A stretch of 64,000 nt of DNA from Chitinophagaceae bacterium (GTDB taxonomy: Bacteria > Bacteroidota > Bacteroidia > Chitinophagales > Chitinophagaceae): NCBI GenBank assembly GCA_016786745.1, contig JAEUVS010000038.1, positions 62,001 through 126,000 on the forward strand, read 5' to 3'. Every line of letters begins with the position of its first letter. Position 1 is the stretch's first letter. The position numbers were made by a program, and so were the translations under genes. The notes under the pieces were generated by a model, which was not told the DNA's origin, searched no databases, and saw nothing but the letters and a program-made list of their open reading frames with translations. Shown here in pieces: positions 26,401 to 34,273 of this stretch.

Positions 26401-27681
26401 ATGCATTATCGCTGGCTTATCGTCGCACTGCTTTTTTTCGCGACGACAATTAATTACATAGACAGGCAGATAATCGGTCTGCTAAAGCCGATCCTGGAAA
26501 AAGAATTCAACTGGAGTGAAACAGATTTCGCCTATATCGTGATGGCGTTCACCGCTGCGTATGCAATAGGACTGTTGCTCGCGGGACGCATGATCGACCG
26601 TACCGGCACTCGCATCGGTTACACCATCTCCATTGTGATTTGGAGCGTTGCGGGAATGTTGCACGCGCTCGCGAGAAGTGTTACGGGTTTCATCGTGGCA
26701 CGTATCGGTCTCGGCCTCGGTGAAGCAGGTAACTTTCCTGCTGCTGTAAAAGCCGTTGCAGAATGGTTCCCTAAAAACGAAAGAGGTGTGGCCACCGGAA
26801 TTTTTAATGCGGGCACAAGCGTTGGCGTAGTGTGCGCGCTGCTTATCGTTCCGTGGATACTCAACAACTATGGATGGCAGGAAGTGTTCTGGATAACAGG
26901 CTCGCTCGGCTTCGTGTGGCTGATTTTCTGGTTGATATTCTTCCAGGTTCCTGCAAGGCAAAAGCGTTTGTCGGGCGAAGAGTATAAATACATCACGGCA
27001 GGACAGGAGTTTGAACAGGCAAAGGAGAAAGCAAAAATAAAGTGGTCGCGGCTTTTTGCATTTCGTCAAACATGGGCCTACATCACGGGCAAGGCGCTGA
27101 TCGATCCGATTTACTGGTTTTTTCTTTTCTGGCTGCCATCATATTTTTCTTCCACCTTCAGCCTCGACCTTAAAAAGCCAAGTTTACAGCTGATGACGAT
27201 ATACGCCGCCACCACTGTTGGAAGTATTGCGGGGGGCTATTTATCGTCGTGGCTCATAAAAAAAGGGTGGCCCGTTCTTAAGGCGCGCAAATTTGCATTG
27301 CTGTTGTTTGCGTTACTCGAACTGTCGGTTATCGTTGTGCAGTTTGCGCCTTCGGCATGGGCCGCAGTAGCGTTAATTTCTTTTGCGGTCGCGATACACC
27401 AGGCGTGGGCAACGAATATTTTTACAATTGCTTCCGATCTTTTTCCATCCGAAGCGGTAAGCTCCGTAGTCGGCATAGGGGGCATGGCAGGCGCGATCGG
27501 CGGTATATTGTTCCCCATACTTGTCGGCTACCTGCTCGATTCTTATAAAGCTGCTGGCAATATCACCGCCGGGTATAATATTTTATTCACTGTTTGCGGG
27601 TTCACCTATTTACTAACAATATTGATTATTCACCTGCTCACACGCAGGGCTGAAAAGGTGCAACTGAGTGAACTGTTGTAA
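26401..27681 (+). CDS. MFS transporter, ExuT/ACS-like (hexuronate-type)
   Basis: 426 residues with 12 predicted helices. The first helix TTINYIDRQIIGLLKPIL with the Asp-Arg pair and the loop AGRMIDRTGTRIGYT are characteristic of the anion:cation symporter family that includes ExuT (galacturonate/glucuronate) and related sugar-acid carriers. GLGLGEAGNFPAAVKAVAEWF is another family hallmark. It is therefore likely to import a sugar acid with H+. The nearby GH1 and, further away, the tagaturonate reductase and GH88-like genes fit uronate use, but the substrate is not proven. It ends 25 nt before the MBL-fold gene. Confidence 0.82.
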   Translation: MHYRWLIVALLFFATTINYIDRQIIGLLKPILEKEFNWSETDFAYIVMAFTAAYAIGLLLAGRMIDRTGTRIGYTISIVIWSVAGMLHALARSVTGFIVARIGLGLGEAGNFPAAVKAVAEWFPKNERGVATGIFNAGTSVGVVCALLIVPWILNNYGWQEVFWITGSLGFVWLIFWLIFFQVPARQKRLSGEEYKYITAGQEFEQAKEKAKIKWSRLFAFRQTWAYITGKALIDPIYWFFLFWLPSYFSSTFSLDLKKPSLQLMTIYAATTVGSIAGGYLSSWLIKKGWPVLKARKFALLLFALLELSVIVVQFAPSAWAAVALISFAVAIHQAWATNIFTIASDLFPSEAVSSVVGIGGMAGAIGGILFPILVGYLLDSYKAAGNITAGYNILFTVCGFTYLLTILIIHLLTRRAEKVQLSELL

Positions 27682-27706
27682 ATTCAGGAACAAAAATTTT
27701 TACGAT

Positions 27707-28456
27707 ATGAAGCCGGTTATTTTTCTCGCTGCACTATTGTTGAGTGCCACCGTTTTCGCTCAAAGGCCACCTCTGCAAACTATCCGGGCAAACAGCGGAG
27801 CTATACAGGTTCAACCGATTACTCACGCCACTTTTGTAATCACTTATAATAACAAAACATTTTACATCGATCCTACCGGCGGTGCCGCTGCATTTACCGG
27901 TCTCGCAAAGCCTGATGTAATACTAGTGACTGATATCCACGGCGATCACAACGATCCCAAAACGATAGATGAAATTAAAACCGCGAACACAATCGTTGTT
28001 GCGCCCAAAGCAGTTGCTGAAAAACTTCCGGGTGTAGAGCAGTCTAAGTTAGTTGTCCTTAACAATGGCGAGAAAACTGACCAGGCGGGCGCAACGATCA
28101 ACGCTATTCCTATGTACAATCTTCCCGAAGACGCCGAATCGCGTCATACAAAAGGACGTGGCAACGGATACGTAATAAATTTTGGAGGAAAGAATTTTTA
28201 CATCTCCGGCGACACCGAAGATATTCCTGAAATGCGCCAGCTGAAAAATATCGACGTGGCATTTGTTTGCATGAACCTGCCCTACACTATGGATATCAAC
28301 CAGGCAGCAAGCGCTGTACTCGAGTTCAAACCTAAAATTGTTTATCCCTACCACTACCGCGGCCAGGGCGGATTAAGCGATGTGAACGGTTTTAAGAAAC
28401 TCGTGAATGAGAAAGATAAAAGTATTGATGTAAGACTGCTAAACTGGTATCCTTAA
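27707..28456 (+). CDS. exported MBL-fold metal-dependent hydrolase (UlaG-like)
   Basis: The ATG at 27707 opens a signal peptide (MKPVIFLAALLLSATVFAQ); upstream in-frame ATG at 27668 lies inside the transporter gene. Product 249 residues. The metallo-beta-lactamase motif appears as TDIHGDH, with Asp76 in place of the first His of HxHxDH and His78, Asp80 and His81 present. The later YISGDTEDIPEM gives the bridging Asp and YPYHYRGQGG the final His. UlaG-type lactonases and RNase Z-like hydrolases share this fold. Position next to sugar oxidation genes would suit a lactonase for sugar lactones, but this is inference. Its last 4 nt overlap the convergent GH43-like gene. Confidence 0.78.
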   Translation: MKPVIFLAALLLSATVFAQRPPLQTIRANSGAIQVQPITHATFVITYNNKTFYIDPTGGAAAFTGLAKPDVILVTDIHGDHNDPKTIDEIKTANTIVVAPKAVAEKLPGVEQSKLVVLNNGEKTDQAGATINAIPMYNLPEDAESRHTKGRGNGYVINFGGKNFYISGDTEDIPEMRQLKNIDVAFVCMNLPYTMDINQAASAVLEFKPKIVYPYHYRGQGGLSDVNGFKKLVNEKDKSIDVRLLNWYP

Positions 28457-29358
28457 TTCTCATACATCCATACTTCCGGATGCATCGTGTATAGCCGCAT
28501 TCCTTTATTTGTGGGCACGACAATCGGACTTGAGTGGTCACCGTCAACAAGCGGGTTGCCCGGGTATTTTGTCCAGTGAATAAGGTCGGTTGACATGGCC
28601 GCATTAGAATTCCACGCCCCAGGATTTGTTTGCCAGCCCGTATCCGCGGATGCGTGATAGTACAGGTAGTATTTGCCTTTATGTTTGATAACCTGGTTTA
28701 CTGCAACTGCGCCAAAATCATATTTCTCAGGACCCGGTTTAAGCACGGGCGTATCCGACACATTTGTCCAGTTTATTTTATCCGTTGACGTGGCGAGCCA
28801 GATCGCTGCATCGTTTATTTCATAAAACAGGTACCATTTTCCGTCTTCCACGTACACCGTTGGTGTTCCATATGGACCCGGCAACGTGTCACCTTTTGTA
28901 TTTACAATTTTCAGATCTCCCTGGTCCTCCCAGTGAATACCGTCGTCTGATAGCAAAAGGTGGGCGATATCATGGGTTCCTTCTGCGTACATGTGATATT
29001 TTCCGTCGAGCTTGAACACCATCATATCTTCCGTCCATCTCTTATCGAATATCGGGTTGCCCGCATAACGTGTCCAGTTAATTCCATCTTTTGAAGTTGC
29101 ATATCCCAGGTAGAGGATTGCAGAATCTTCGTCCCTGTGTCCGTTGTACCACATTTTATAGACAGAGTCCTCATTAAGTATAAATCCACGCTCGCGGATT
29201 ATTTGATCCCACGCGGTTGAATCGCCATGCGTGAATACCGGATTTTTTGAATACGGATTGAAGTTTACCATTTCCGGAGCGAATTCCGGGGTATTGTTAC
29301 CGGTGTTTTCGCACGAACAAAAAATAAAGGCCGCAACAACACAACAGAGCAATCTCAT
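28453..29358 (-). CDS. GH43/GH32-like five-bladed propeller lipoprotein
   Basis: 301 residues. The leader MRLLCCVVAAFIFCSCENTG ends in a lipobox (FCSC), so it is probably a lipoprotein. The repeated GINWTRY, GIHWEDQG, KINWTNVSD and IHWTKYPGNPLV motifs mark the blades of a furanosidase-type five-bladed beta-propeller (GH43, GH32 or GH130-like). Short DxGxWD-like acidic motifs are hard to assign, so the catalytic residues are uncertain and the exact family is open. Probable function: hydrolysis of arabinose-, xylose- or mannose-containing oligosaccharides at the cell surface. A perfect LacI-type operator lies 60 bp upstream, shared with the divergent dioxygenase gene. Confidence 0.68.
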   Translation of the reverse strand: MRLLCCVVAAFIFCSCENTGNNTPEFAPEMVNFNPYSKNPVFTHGDSTAWDQIIRERGFILNEDSVYKMWYNGHRDEDSAILYLGYATSKDGINWTRYAGNPIFDKRWTEDMMVFKLDGKYHMYAEGTHDIAHLLLSDDGIHWEDQGDLKIVNTKGDTLPGPYGTPTVYVEDGKWYLFYEINDAAIWLATSTDKINWTNVSDTPVLKPGPEKYDFGAVAVNQVIKHKGKYYLYYHASADTGWQTNPGAWNSNAAMSTDLIHWTKYPGNPLVDGDHSSPIVVPTNKGMRLYTMHPEVWMYEN

Positions 29359-29417
29359 TTTCAGGAAGACTTTGGTTTGAAGAATTAAAAGTAAAGCTTC
29401 TTTTCAGTTAAAGAAAC

Positions 29418-29429
29418 GCAAACGTTTGC
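29418..29429. promoter_or_regulatory. LacI/GalR-type operator, perfect palindrome
   Basis: GCAAACGTTTGC, identical to the site at 15493. It is 59 bp from the start of the minus-strand GH43-like gene and 94 bp from the dioxygenase ATG, so it could control both directions. Confidence 0.7.
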
Positions 29430-29471
29430 ACCTCGCCGATACAAGGTCGCCATTCATCGACACTGTATTCA

Positions 29472-29491
29472 CCTCCTGTAATTACATGAGG
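29472..29491. promoter_or_regulatory. 20-bp near-perfect palindrome, possible second operator
   Basis: CCTCCTGTAATTACATGAGG reads the same on both strands except for one mismatched pair. The core TGTAATTACA is typical of winged-helix regulator sites. It lies 32 bp upstream of the dioxygenase ATG, downstream of the LacI-type site. Confidence 0.45.
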
Positions 29492-29523
29492 ATATTTATG
29501 GCGCACAATTAAAAACTCGTTTT

Positions 29524-30240
29524 ATGGAAAGAAAAAAGTTTTTGAAGAAGAGTCTCTCAGCTATCGGGTTGATCGCGCTTTCTCCGATTGCCAATTCATG
29601 CAATAAAAATGATCTGATTGGAGGTTCGGGAACCGATACCGGCGACAGTTCGGGCAGTTGCGAGGTATCGCCCGTGGAAACAGAGGGCCCGTTTCCCACA
29701 AAAACACCTTCGTCGCTTGTTAGCCCAGACATTATAAGTGACCGCACAGGCATTCCGCTTACTATCAAAATAACCGTTAACAACAGCAACAATAGTTGTG
29801 CTGCACTGGAAGGCGCTATCGTAGACATCTGGCATTGCGACAAAGACGGGTATTACTCGGAGTATGGTGGTAGCGGCATGCAGCAGGCCAATTATTCGTC
29901 GGTGCATTTTCTCCGTGGGCGGCAAACAACCGACACGGCCGGCCTCGTAACGTTTAACTCGATTTTTCCGGGATGGTATTCTGGAAGGGCTCCGCATATT
30001 CATGTTCACATCTATGATAAAAATGGTTCTTCGCTGCTGGTGACGCAGATTGCATTTCCAACAGACATATGCGATTCGGTATACACTACTGCAACCGATT
30101 TTTATACGAGAGGAACCCAGGATACTTCTAATTCATCGGACAATGTTTTTGCCGACTCCCTGGCGAGCGAACTGGCTTCAGTATCAGGAAATGTTAACGA
30201 CGGGTTTGAACTGAAGCATATTATTACAGTAGCGGCGTGA
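29524..30240 (+). CDS. exported intradiol dioxygenase-like lipoprotein
   Basis: 238 residues. The leader MERKKFLKKSLSAIGLIALSPIANSC resembles a Tat signal with Arg-Lys in place of Arg-Arg and ends at a Cys, suggesting a lipoprotein. The N-terminal VSPVETEGPFPTK and the iron-ligand residues Tyr110/111 (DKDGYYSEYG), Tyr152 (FPGWYSGRAPHIHVHIYD), His158 and His160 identify the intradiol dioxygenase fold. It is shorter than the other member at 18030 and lacks its C-terminal extension, so the two are probably not recent duplicates. The substrate is unknown. It is transcribed divergently from the GH43-like gene with two palindromes between them. Confidence 0.8.
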   Translation: MERKKFLKKSLSAIGLIALSPIANSCNKNDLIGGSGTDTGDSSGSCEVSPVETEGPFPTKTPSSLVSPDIISDRTGIPLTIKITVNNSNNSCAALEGAIVDIWHCDKDGYYSEYGGSGMQQANYSSVHFLRGRQTTDTAGLVTFNSIFPGWYSGRAPHIHVHIYDKNGSSLLVTQIAFPTDICDSVYTTATDFYTRGTQDTSNSSDNVFADSLASELASVSGNVNDGFELKHIITVAA

Positions 30241-30306
30241 TAAATTTGTGAGGTTTTTAATTGAATGATGTTTCTTCGGTAAAGTCTCAGTTTGAAATTT
30301 TGCTTC

Positions 30307-30433
30307 TCCGTTGATCCCTCGCAGAGTTTACCCTGAGGCTATAGCCCCGAATGGGCTCGGGATGACAGAAAAGGCTCTGAGGTCATCCCGAACCGAGTTC
30401 TGCGAAGCAGAACGAGTGTGAGGGATCAGCGGA
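30307..30433. repeat. nested palindromic intergenic repeat
   Basis: Three nested inverted repeats are visible: TCCGTTGATCCCTC near 30307-30320 with GAGGGATCAGCGGA near 30420-30433 (one mismatch), CGGGATGAC 30358-30366 with GTCATCCCG 30382-30390, and GTTCTGC 30397-30403 with GCAGAAC 30407-30413 around a GAA loop. A shortened relative lies at 54602-54634. The element fills most of the gap between the dioxygenase and the quinoprotein genes, and may act as a REP-like or terminator-like element. Confidence 0.65.
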
Positions 30434-30487
30434 AGGTGTCGTTAAAAATCAAATGGGGACATTACCGTTTCTTCCTATTTTCATAGG

Positions 30488-32215
30488 ATGAAACGTTTTT
30501 CCCCTGCACTCTTTGTTTCGATGGTCATACTGTTTTCAAATTGCCAGACTCCACAGGGGCTCCCGCCAGGTGAGGAGGTAAATGGTGGATTGACCGTTCC
30601 CGACAGTTTCAGCGTGGTGGTGGTTGCCGAATCAACCGGCCGTGCCCGTCATATAGCGGTAAATACTAACGGTGACATATATGTTAAATTGAGGAGTCCG
30701 CATCCAAAGGGAATCCTGGCGCTGCGCGATGAAGACAACGACGGCAGGGCCGACCGCAGAGAGGTGTTCGGCGACTATGTTGACGAAGGCGAATATGGTA
30801 CCGGTATGCGTATTTACAATGGTTACCTGTATTTCAGCACCGCCGGGGAAGTGTATCGCATGAAATTAACCGACGGCGACCTTGTGCCGCAGAGTAAGGT
30901 AGAGCTGATCATGAAGGATGATTACAAAAACGATCCGCATGGTTTTGAGCATATAGCAAAACCTATTACGTTCGATGACGATGGCCACCTGTACGTGCAG
31001 TTTGGCGCTCCCGGAGATGTTTGCCAGGCAACGAACCGCGTTCCCGGCGCTCCGGGACAGGATCCCTGTCCCCAGTTGGAAGATCATGGCGGAGTATGGC
31101 AGTTCGATGCGAACAAACTCAATCAAACCCAGAAAGATGGTAAACGGTATGCCACAGGGATAAGAAGTATAGTGGGGATGGATTGGAATCACACCAATAA
31201 TGCATTATATGCTTTGCAACATGGCCGCGATGACCTTCACCGTACATGGCCCGCATTATTTACGCCATGGCAAAGCGCCATGCTTCCTGCAGAGGAATTT
31301 CTGAAAGTAACAGAAGGCTCCGACGCCGGATGGCCATATTATTATTACGATCAAATACAAAAGAAAAAAGTGCTGAACCCCGAATATGGTGGTGATGGTA
31401 AAAAAACCGGCGAAGGTGAGAAATTAAACCAGCCGATAATGGCTTTTCCCGGTCATTGGGCGCCAAACGATCTGTTGTTTTACTCGGGCGACCAGTTTCC
31501 CGAGCGTTATAAAAACGGAGCGTTCATCGCTTTTCACGGTTCAACGATAAGGTCGCCATATCCGCAGGCTGGATATTTTATCGGTTTTGTACCGTTTAAA
31601 GATGGCGTTCCCAGCGGTGAAGTAGAAGTTTTTGCCGATGGTTTTGCGGGAATAGATACGATTGTTAACACGAGCGACGCGGCCTACAGACCAATGGCAG
31701 TGGCTATGGGGCCCGATGGTTCGTTGTATGTAGGCGAATCGGAGAAAGGAAAAATCTGGAAGATTACCTACAAGGGCGATCCGAAAAACTTTTCCGACAG
31801 GCAGCTCGCTAAAATGGAAGAACATAAGAGCCTCCCGCATATCAAAACACCTGACGAAATAAAAGATAACCTTCATGCAGGTAAAGGTGGAAAGGGTTCG
31901 CAGGTGTATTTCAGCTATTGCAGTACCTGTCACCAATCGGACGGTGATGGCGATGGTAACCGTTTTCCGCCACTCACGCAGTCTGAATGGGTGAATGGTG
32001 ATAAGGAGAGATTAATTGGCGTTGTACTAAATGGATTACAGGGACCTGTTACAGTGAAAGGCAAGGCGTATAATAACCCGATGCCTGCGCATAATTTCCT
32101 GAACGACCAGGATGTGGCGGATGTGTTGAGCTACATCAGGAAAACGTTTAACAACAACAACGATAGCATTACCGCAGAGGAAGTGAAAGAGGTAAGGAGC
32201 AAGGTAGCCAAATAG
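30488..32215 (+). CDS. PQQ-dependent sugar dehydrogenase fused to C-terminal cytochrome c
   Basis: 575 residues; lipoprotein signal FSNC at Cys19 (MKRFSPALFVSMVILFSNC). Residues about 40-440 form a six-bladed propeller of the soluble glucose/sorbosone dehydrogenase type, with KPITFDDDGHLYVQFGAPGD, ATGIRSIVGMDWN and DAAYRPMAVAMGPDGSLYVGE motifs. A class I cytochrome c domain follows, with heme motif CSTCH at 478-482 and likely Met532 (NNPMPAH) as axial ligand. Oxidation of a sugar or alcohol by PQQ would pass electrons directly to the attached heme and then to a terminal oxidase. It follows a palindromic repeat and ends directly against the convergent GNAT gene stop. Confidence 0.82.
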   Translation: MKRFSPALFVSMVILFSNCQTPQGLPPGEEVNGGLTVPDSFSVVVVAESTGRARHIAVNTNGDIYVKLRSPHPKGILALRDEDNDGRADRREVFGDYVDEGEYGTGMRIYNGYLYFSTAGEVYRMKLTDGDLVPQSKVELIMKDDYKNDPHGFEHIAKPITFDDDGHLYVQFGAPGDVCQATNRVPGAPGQDPCPQLEDHGGVWQFDANKLNQTQKDGKRYATGIRSIVGMDWNHTNNALYALQHGRDDLHRTWPALFTPWQSAMLPAEEFLKVTEGSDAGWPYYYYDQIQKKKVLNPEYGGDGKKTGEGEKLNQPIMAFPGHWAPNDLLFYSGDQFPERYKNGAFIAFHGSTIRSPYPQAGYFIGFVPFKDGVPSGEVEVFADGFAGIDTIVNTSDAAYRPMAVAMGPDGSLYVGESEKGKIWKITYKGDPKNFSDRQLAKMEEHKSLPHIKTPDEIKDNLHAGKGGKGSQVYFSYCSTCHQSDGDGDGNRFPPLTQSEWVNGDKERLIGVVLNGLQGPVTVKGKAYNNPMPAHNFLNDQDVADVLSYIRKTFNNNNDSITAEEVKEVRSKVAK

Positions 32216-33034
32216 CTAACCGAATTCTGGTCCGAGGATTGCGAATTGTTTTGCGGGTATGCCCGGGAAGTTATTTTTTCCGCGATACATCCTGATAAGT
32301 TTTCGTTGCTCAACAAAACCGATTGAATTGAGCCACCCGCTGAACGCAGAGTTTTCCATTACATCAAGTACTACGGCTCCTTCTATGTTATTCAATGCCG
32401 CGGTTGTGAGCTCAATCGCTTGTTCAGCACTGTCGGCCACCACAGGGCCTATTTGGGTGAAATTATAACCGCGCCTGCCAAAGCAATAGTTTGAAGAGTT
32501 TTTAATGAAGCAAAATTCAGGAAACGCCTCATGGTATAGTTGCAGCAGATCTTTTCGCGAAGCGCCAAAAACTTTTTTATCTGTATCGGCTATAGAAAAG
32601 AATGATCCTTTTTTACCCGGAGAAGAGTTTTTTAAAGAAACCTTTTGCGTGCTCATCATTCTGCTCAATACATATTCATCTTCAAAACCCAATTTTAAAT
32701 ACACTTCTCTGCCTGCGGGCGTAGCGTCCAGCTTGATCGTTTCCTGGTTTGCTAACAGCTCCAAAGATTCGCGCAGCAATTGTGTACCTATTCCCTGCCG
32801 TTTCATTGCCGGATCAACAAGCACCATACCGATCCAGCTGAAACGATCTTCGTAGGTGATCGTCGTGACGGTACCAACTATTTTTCCGTCGTCGTTAACA
32901 GCAACCCTGTTGCCATATTTACTGAGTGAAAGAAAAACGTTCCAGTCGTTCTCTAACTGGTTCCAACCTGCGGAGCGGCACAGGGAAAGGCCAGCAGGAA
33001 TATCGGCCACCGTCATGTCCCTGAAAGTAATCAT
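32216..33034 (-). CDS. GNAT acetyltransferase with Acetyltransf_18-like C-terminal domain
   Basis: 272 residues. The N-terminal GNAT domain has WIGMVLVDPAMKRQGIGTQLL, in which RQGIGT is the acetyl-CoA pyrophosphate-binding R/QxxGxG/A motif. The C-terminal half (about 150-272, with NYCFGRRGYNFTQIGPVV and SGWLNSIGFVEQRKLIRMY) matches the domain seen in YitH/HolE-like and other two-domain GNATs. Cytoplasmic. The acceptor is unknown. Its start overlaps the end of the preceding MFS gene by 4 nt (33031-33034). Confidence 0.82.
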   Translation of the reverse strand: MITFRDMTVADIPAGLSLCRSAGWNQLENDWNVFLSLSKYGNRVAVNDDGKIVGTVTTITYEDRFSWIGMVLVDPAMKRQGIGTQLLRESLELLANQETIKLDATPAGREVYLKLGFEDEYVLSRMMSTQKVSLKNSSPGKKGSFFSIADTDKKVFGASRKDLLQLYHEAFPEFCFIKNSSNYCFGRRGYNFTQIGPVVADSAEQAIELTTAALNNIEGAVVLDVMENSAFSGWLNSIGFVEQRKLIRMYRGKNNFPGIPAKQFAILGPEFG

Positions 33035-34263
33035 GCGTTTTGCTTTCTCGATGGAAGCATCAACACAGCAAGCGTTCCGATTATTGCCAACCCGATCAGC
33101 GCGGTAAATCCGTATGCGTAATTGCCACTTTTATCGCGAAGCCATGCAGCCAGCATGGGTCCGAATGCTTCGCCAAGACCATCTGCGGAAATAATAATTC
33201 CCATTACACGCCCCATCACGCGAACCCCAAACAATTCTGCCGCCATCAAAGGGATGATCATGTAATCGCCACCGAGCGCCATGCCAAACACAAAAGCGAA
33301 AAGGTACATTACACCTTCTGTTCGCGCGGCAAATAACAGGGGAATCGATATCGCTACAAGAGTGTATATCAGGATCATTACATATTTCTTCTGAATTTTA
33401 TCGGCGAGCCATCCCATCAGCAGCCGCCCCAATATACTTGCGCCAAGCACAACCGACATTACATTCGCGGCGTGTTGCTGCGTGTAGTTGAGGTCAATGC
33501 TCATGAACAACTTTAGATTCTGACTCGTACCCGACACAGCCCCGATCGAACACATGCTGCCTATCAGCAAAAAATAGAAGGGCCAGCCTTTGAGAATATT
33601 CGTAAAAGGCACTTTCGGTTCGTCGCGCTTAACTTCAACCTTTGCGCCCTCAGGATTTTCTTTCACGAACCACGCCATCGGAAAGGCTATGGCGATCATT
33701 AAAATTCCGAGCCACATCAATCCGCCCCTCCATCCGAATTCCACGTTAAGCGCTTTCGCGATTTGCGGCACAAGCATTCCGCCGATTCCTATCCCCAGGT
33801 AAGCAATGCCCATCACCTTACCGCGCGAACTGCTGAACCATCTTGAAATAAGCACCTGGTTAGGTAGTGGTCCGCCAAACAAATAGCCGAGCGCATTGCA
33901 CAGGTAGAACAGGTAAAACTGCCACAGCGATGTCATTATGCTCAAACCAATCAGCGCAACGCCGCCCAACAAAATTCCGGTGAGCATTAACCGGCGCGGC
34001 CCGAATTTATCGATTACCCATCCAGCAATAAATCCGAACAACGGTCCAATAATTACTTTACCTACAGCTCCGCCCGATGTTATCGTTGCACGATTCCATC
34101 CAAATTCTTTAATCCAGAAATCAAAGAAAAACGGGAGGCCATAAAACATGATGCCTACAAGTGAAAAGAGGCTTAGGAAAGCAGTGGCTCCTATAATAAA
34201 TTGTGGTTTGCTCAATTTTCCCTGCGCGGCACCCGGCGAGCTTTGAATTGCAGTCGTCTCCAA
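33031..34263 (-). CDS. MFS transporter, oxalate/formate antiporter-like
   Basis: 410 residues with 12 predicted helices. The first loop DFWIKEFGWNRATITSGGAVGK and the second helix motif GPLFGFIAGWVIDKFGPRRLML (RxxGxRR-type) are typical of the MFS monocarboxylate/oxalate:formate group. The repeated motif in the second half, GRLLMGWLADKIQKKY, is also present. Likely carries a small organic anion. It starts 10 nt downstream of the cytochrome c-quinoprotein gene and is translationally coupled to the GNAT, so the three genes form one operon; a carboxylate product of the oxidase could be the cargo. Confidence 0.8.
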   Translation of the reverse strand: METTAIQSSPGAAQGKLSKPQFIIGATAFLSLFSLVGIMFYGLPFFFDFWIKEFGWNRATITSGGAVGKVIIGPLFGFIAGWVIDKFGPRRLMLTGILLGGVALIGLSIMTSLWQFYLFYLCNALGYLFGGPLPNQVLISRWFSSSRGKVMGIAYLGIGIGGMLVPQIAKALNVEFGWRGGLMWLGILMIAIAFPMAWFVKENPEGAKVEVKRDEPKVPFTNILKGWPFYFLLIGSMCSIGAVSGTSQNLKLFMSIDLNYTQQHAANVMSVVLGASILGRLLMGWLADKIQKKYVMILIYTLVAISIPLLFAARTEGVMYLFAFVFGMALGGDYMIIPLMAAELFGVRVMGRVMGIIISADGLGEAFGPMLAAWLRDKSGNYAYGFTALIGLAIIGTLAVLMLPSRKQNA

Positions 34264-34273
34264 TATTCTCAGT

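Noticed and set aside
30241..30487. CRISPR or transposon end in the gap before the quinoprotein gene
   Set aside because: No direct repeats with spacers and no transposase are seen; only nested inverted repeats occur.
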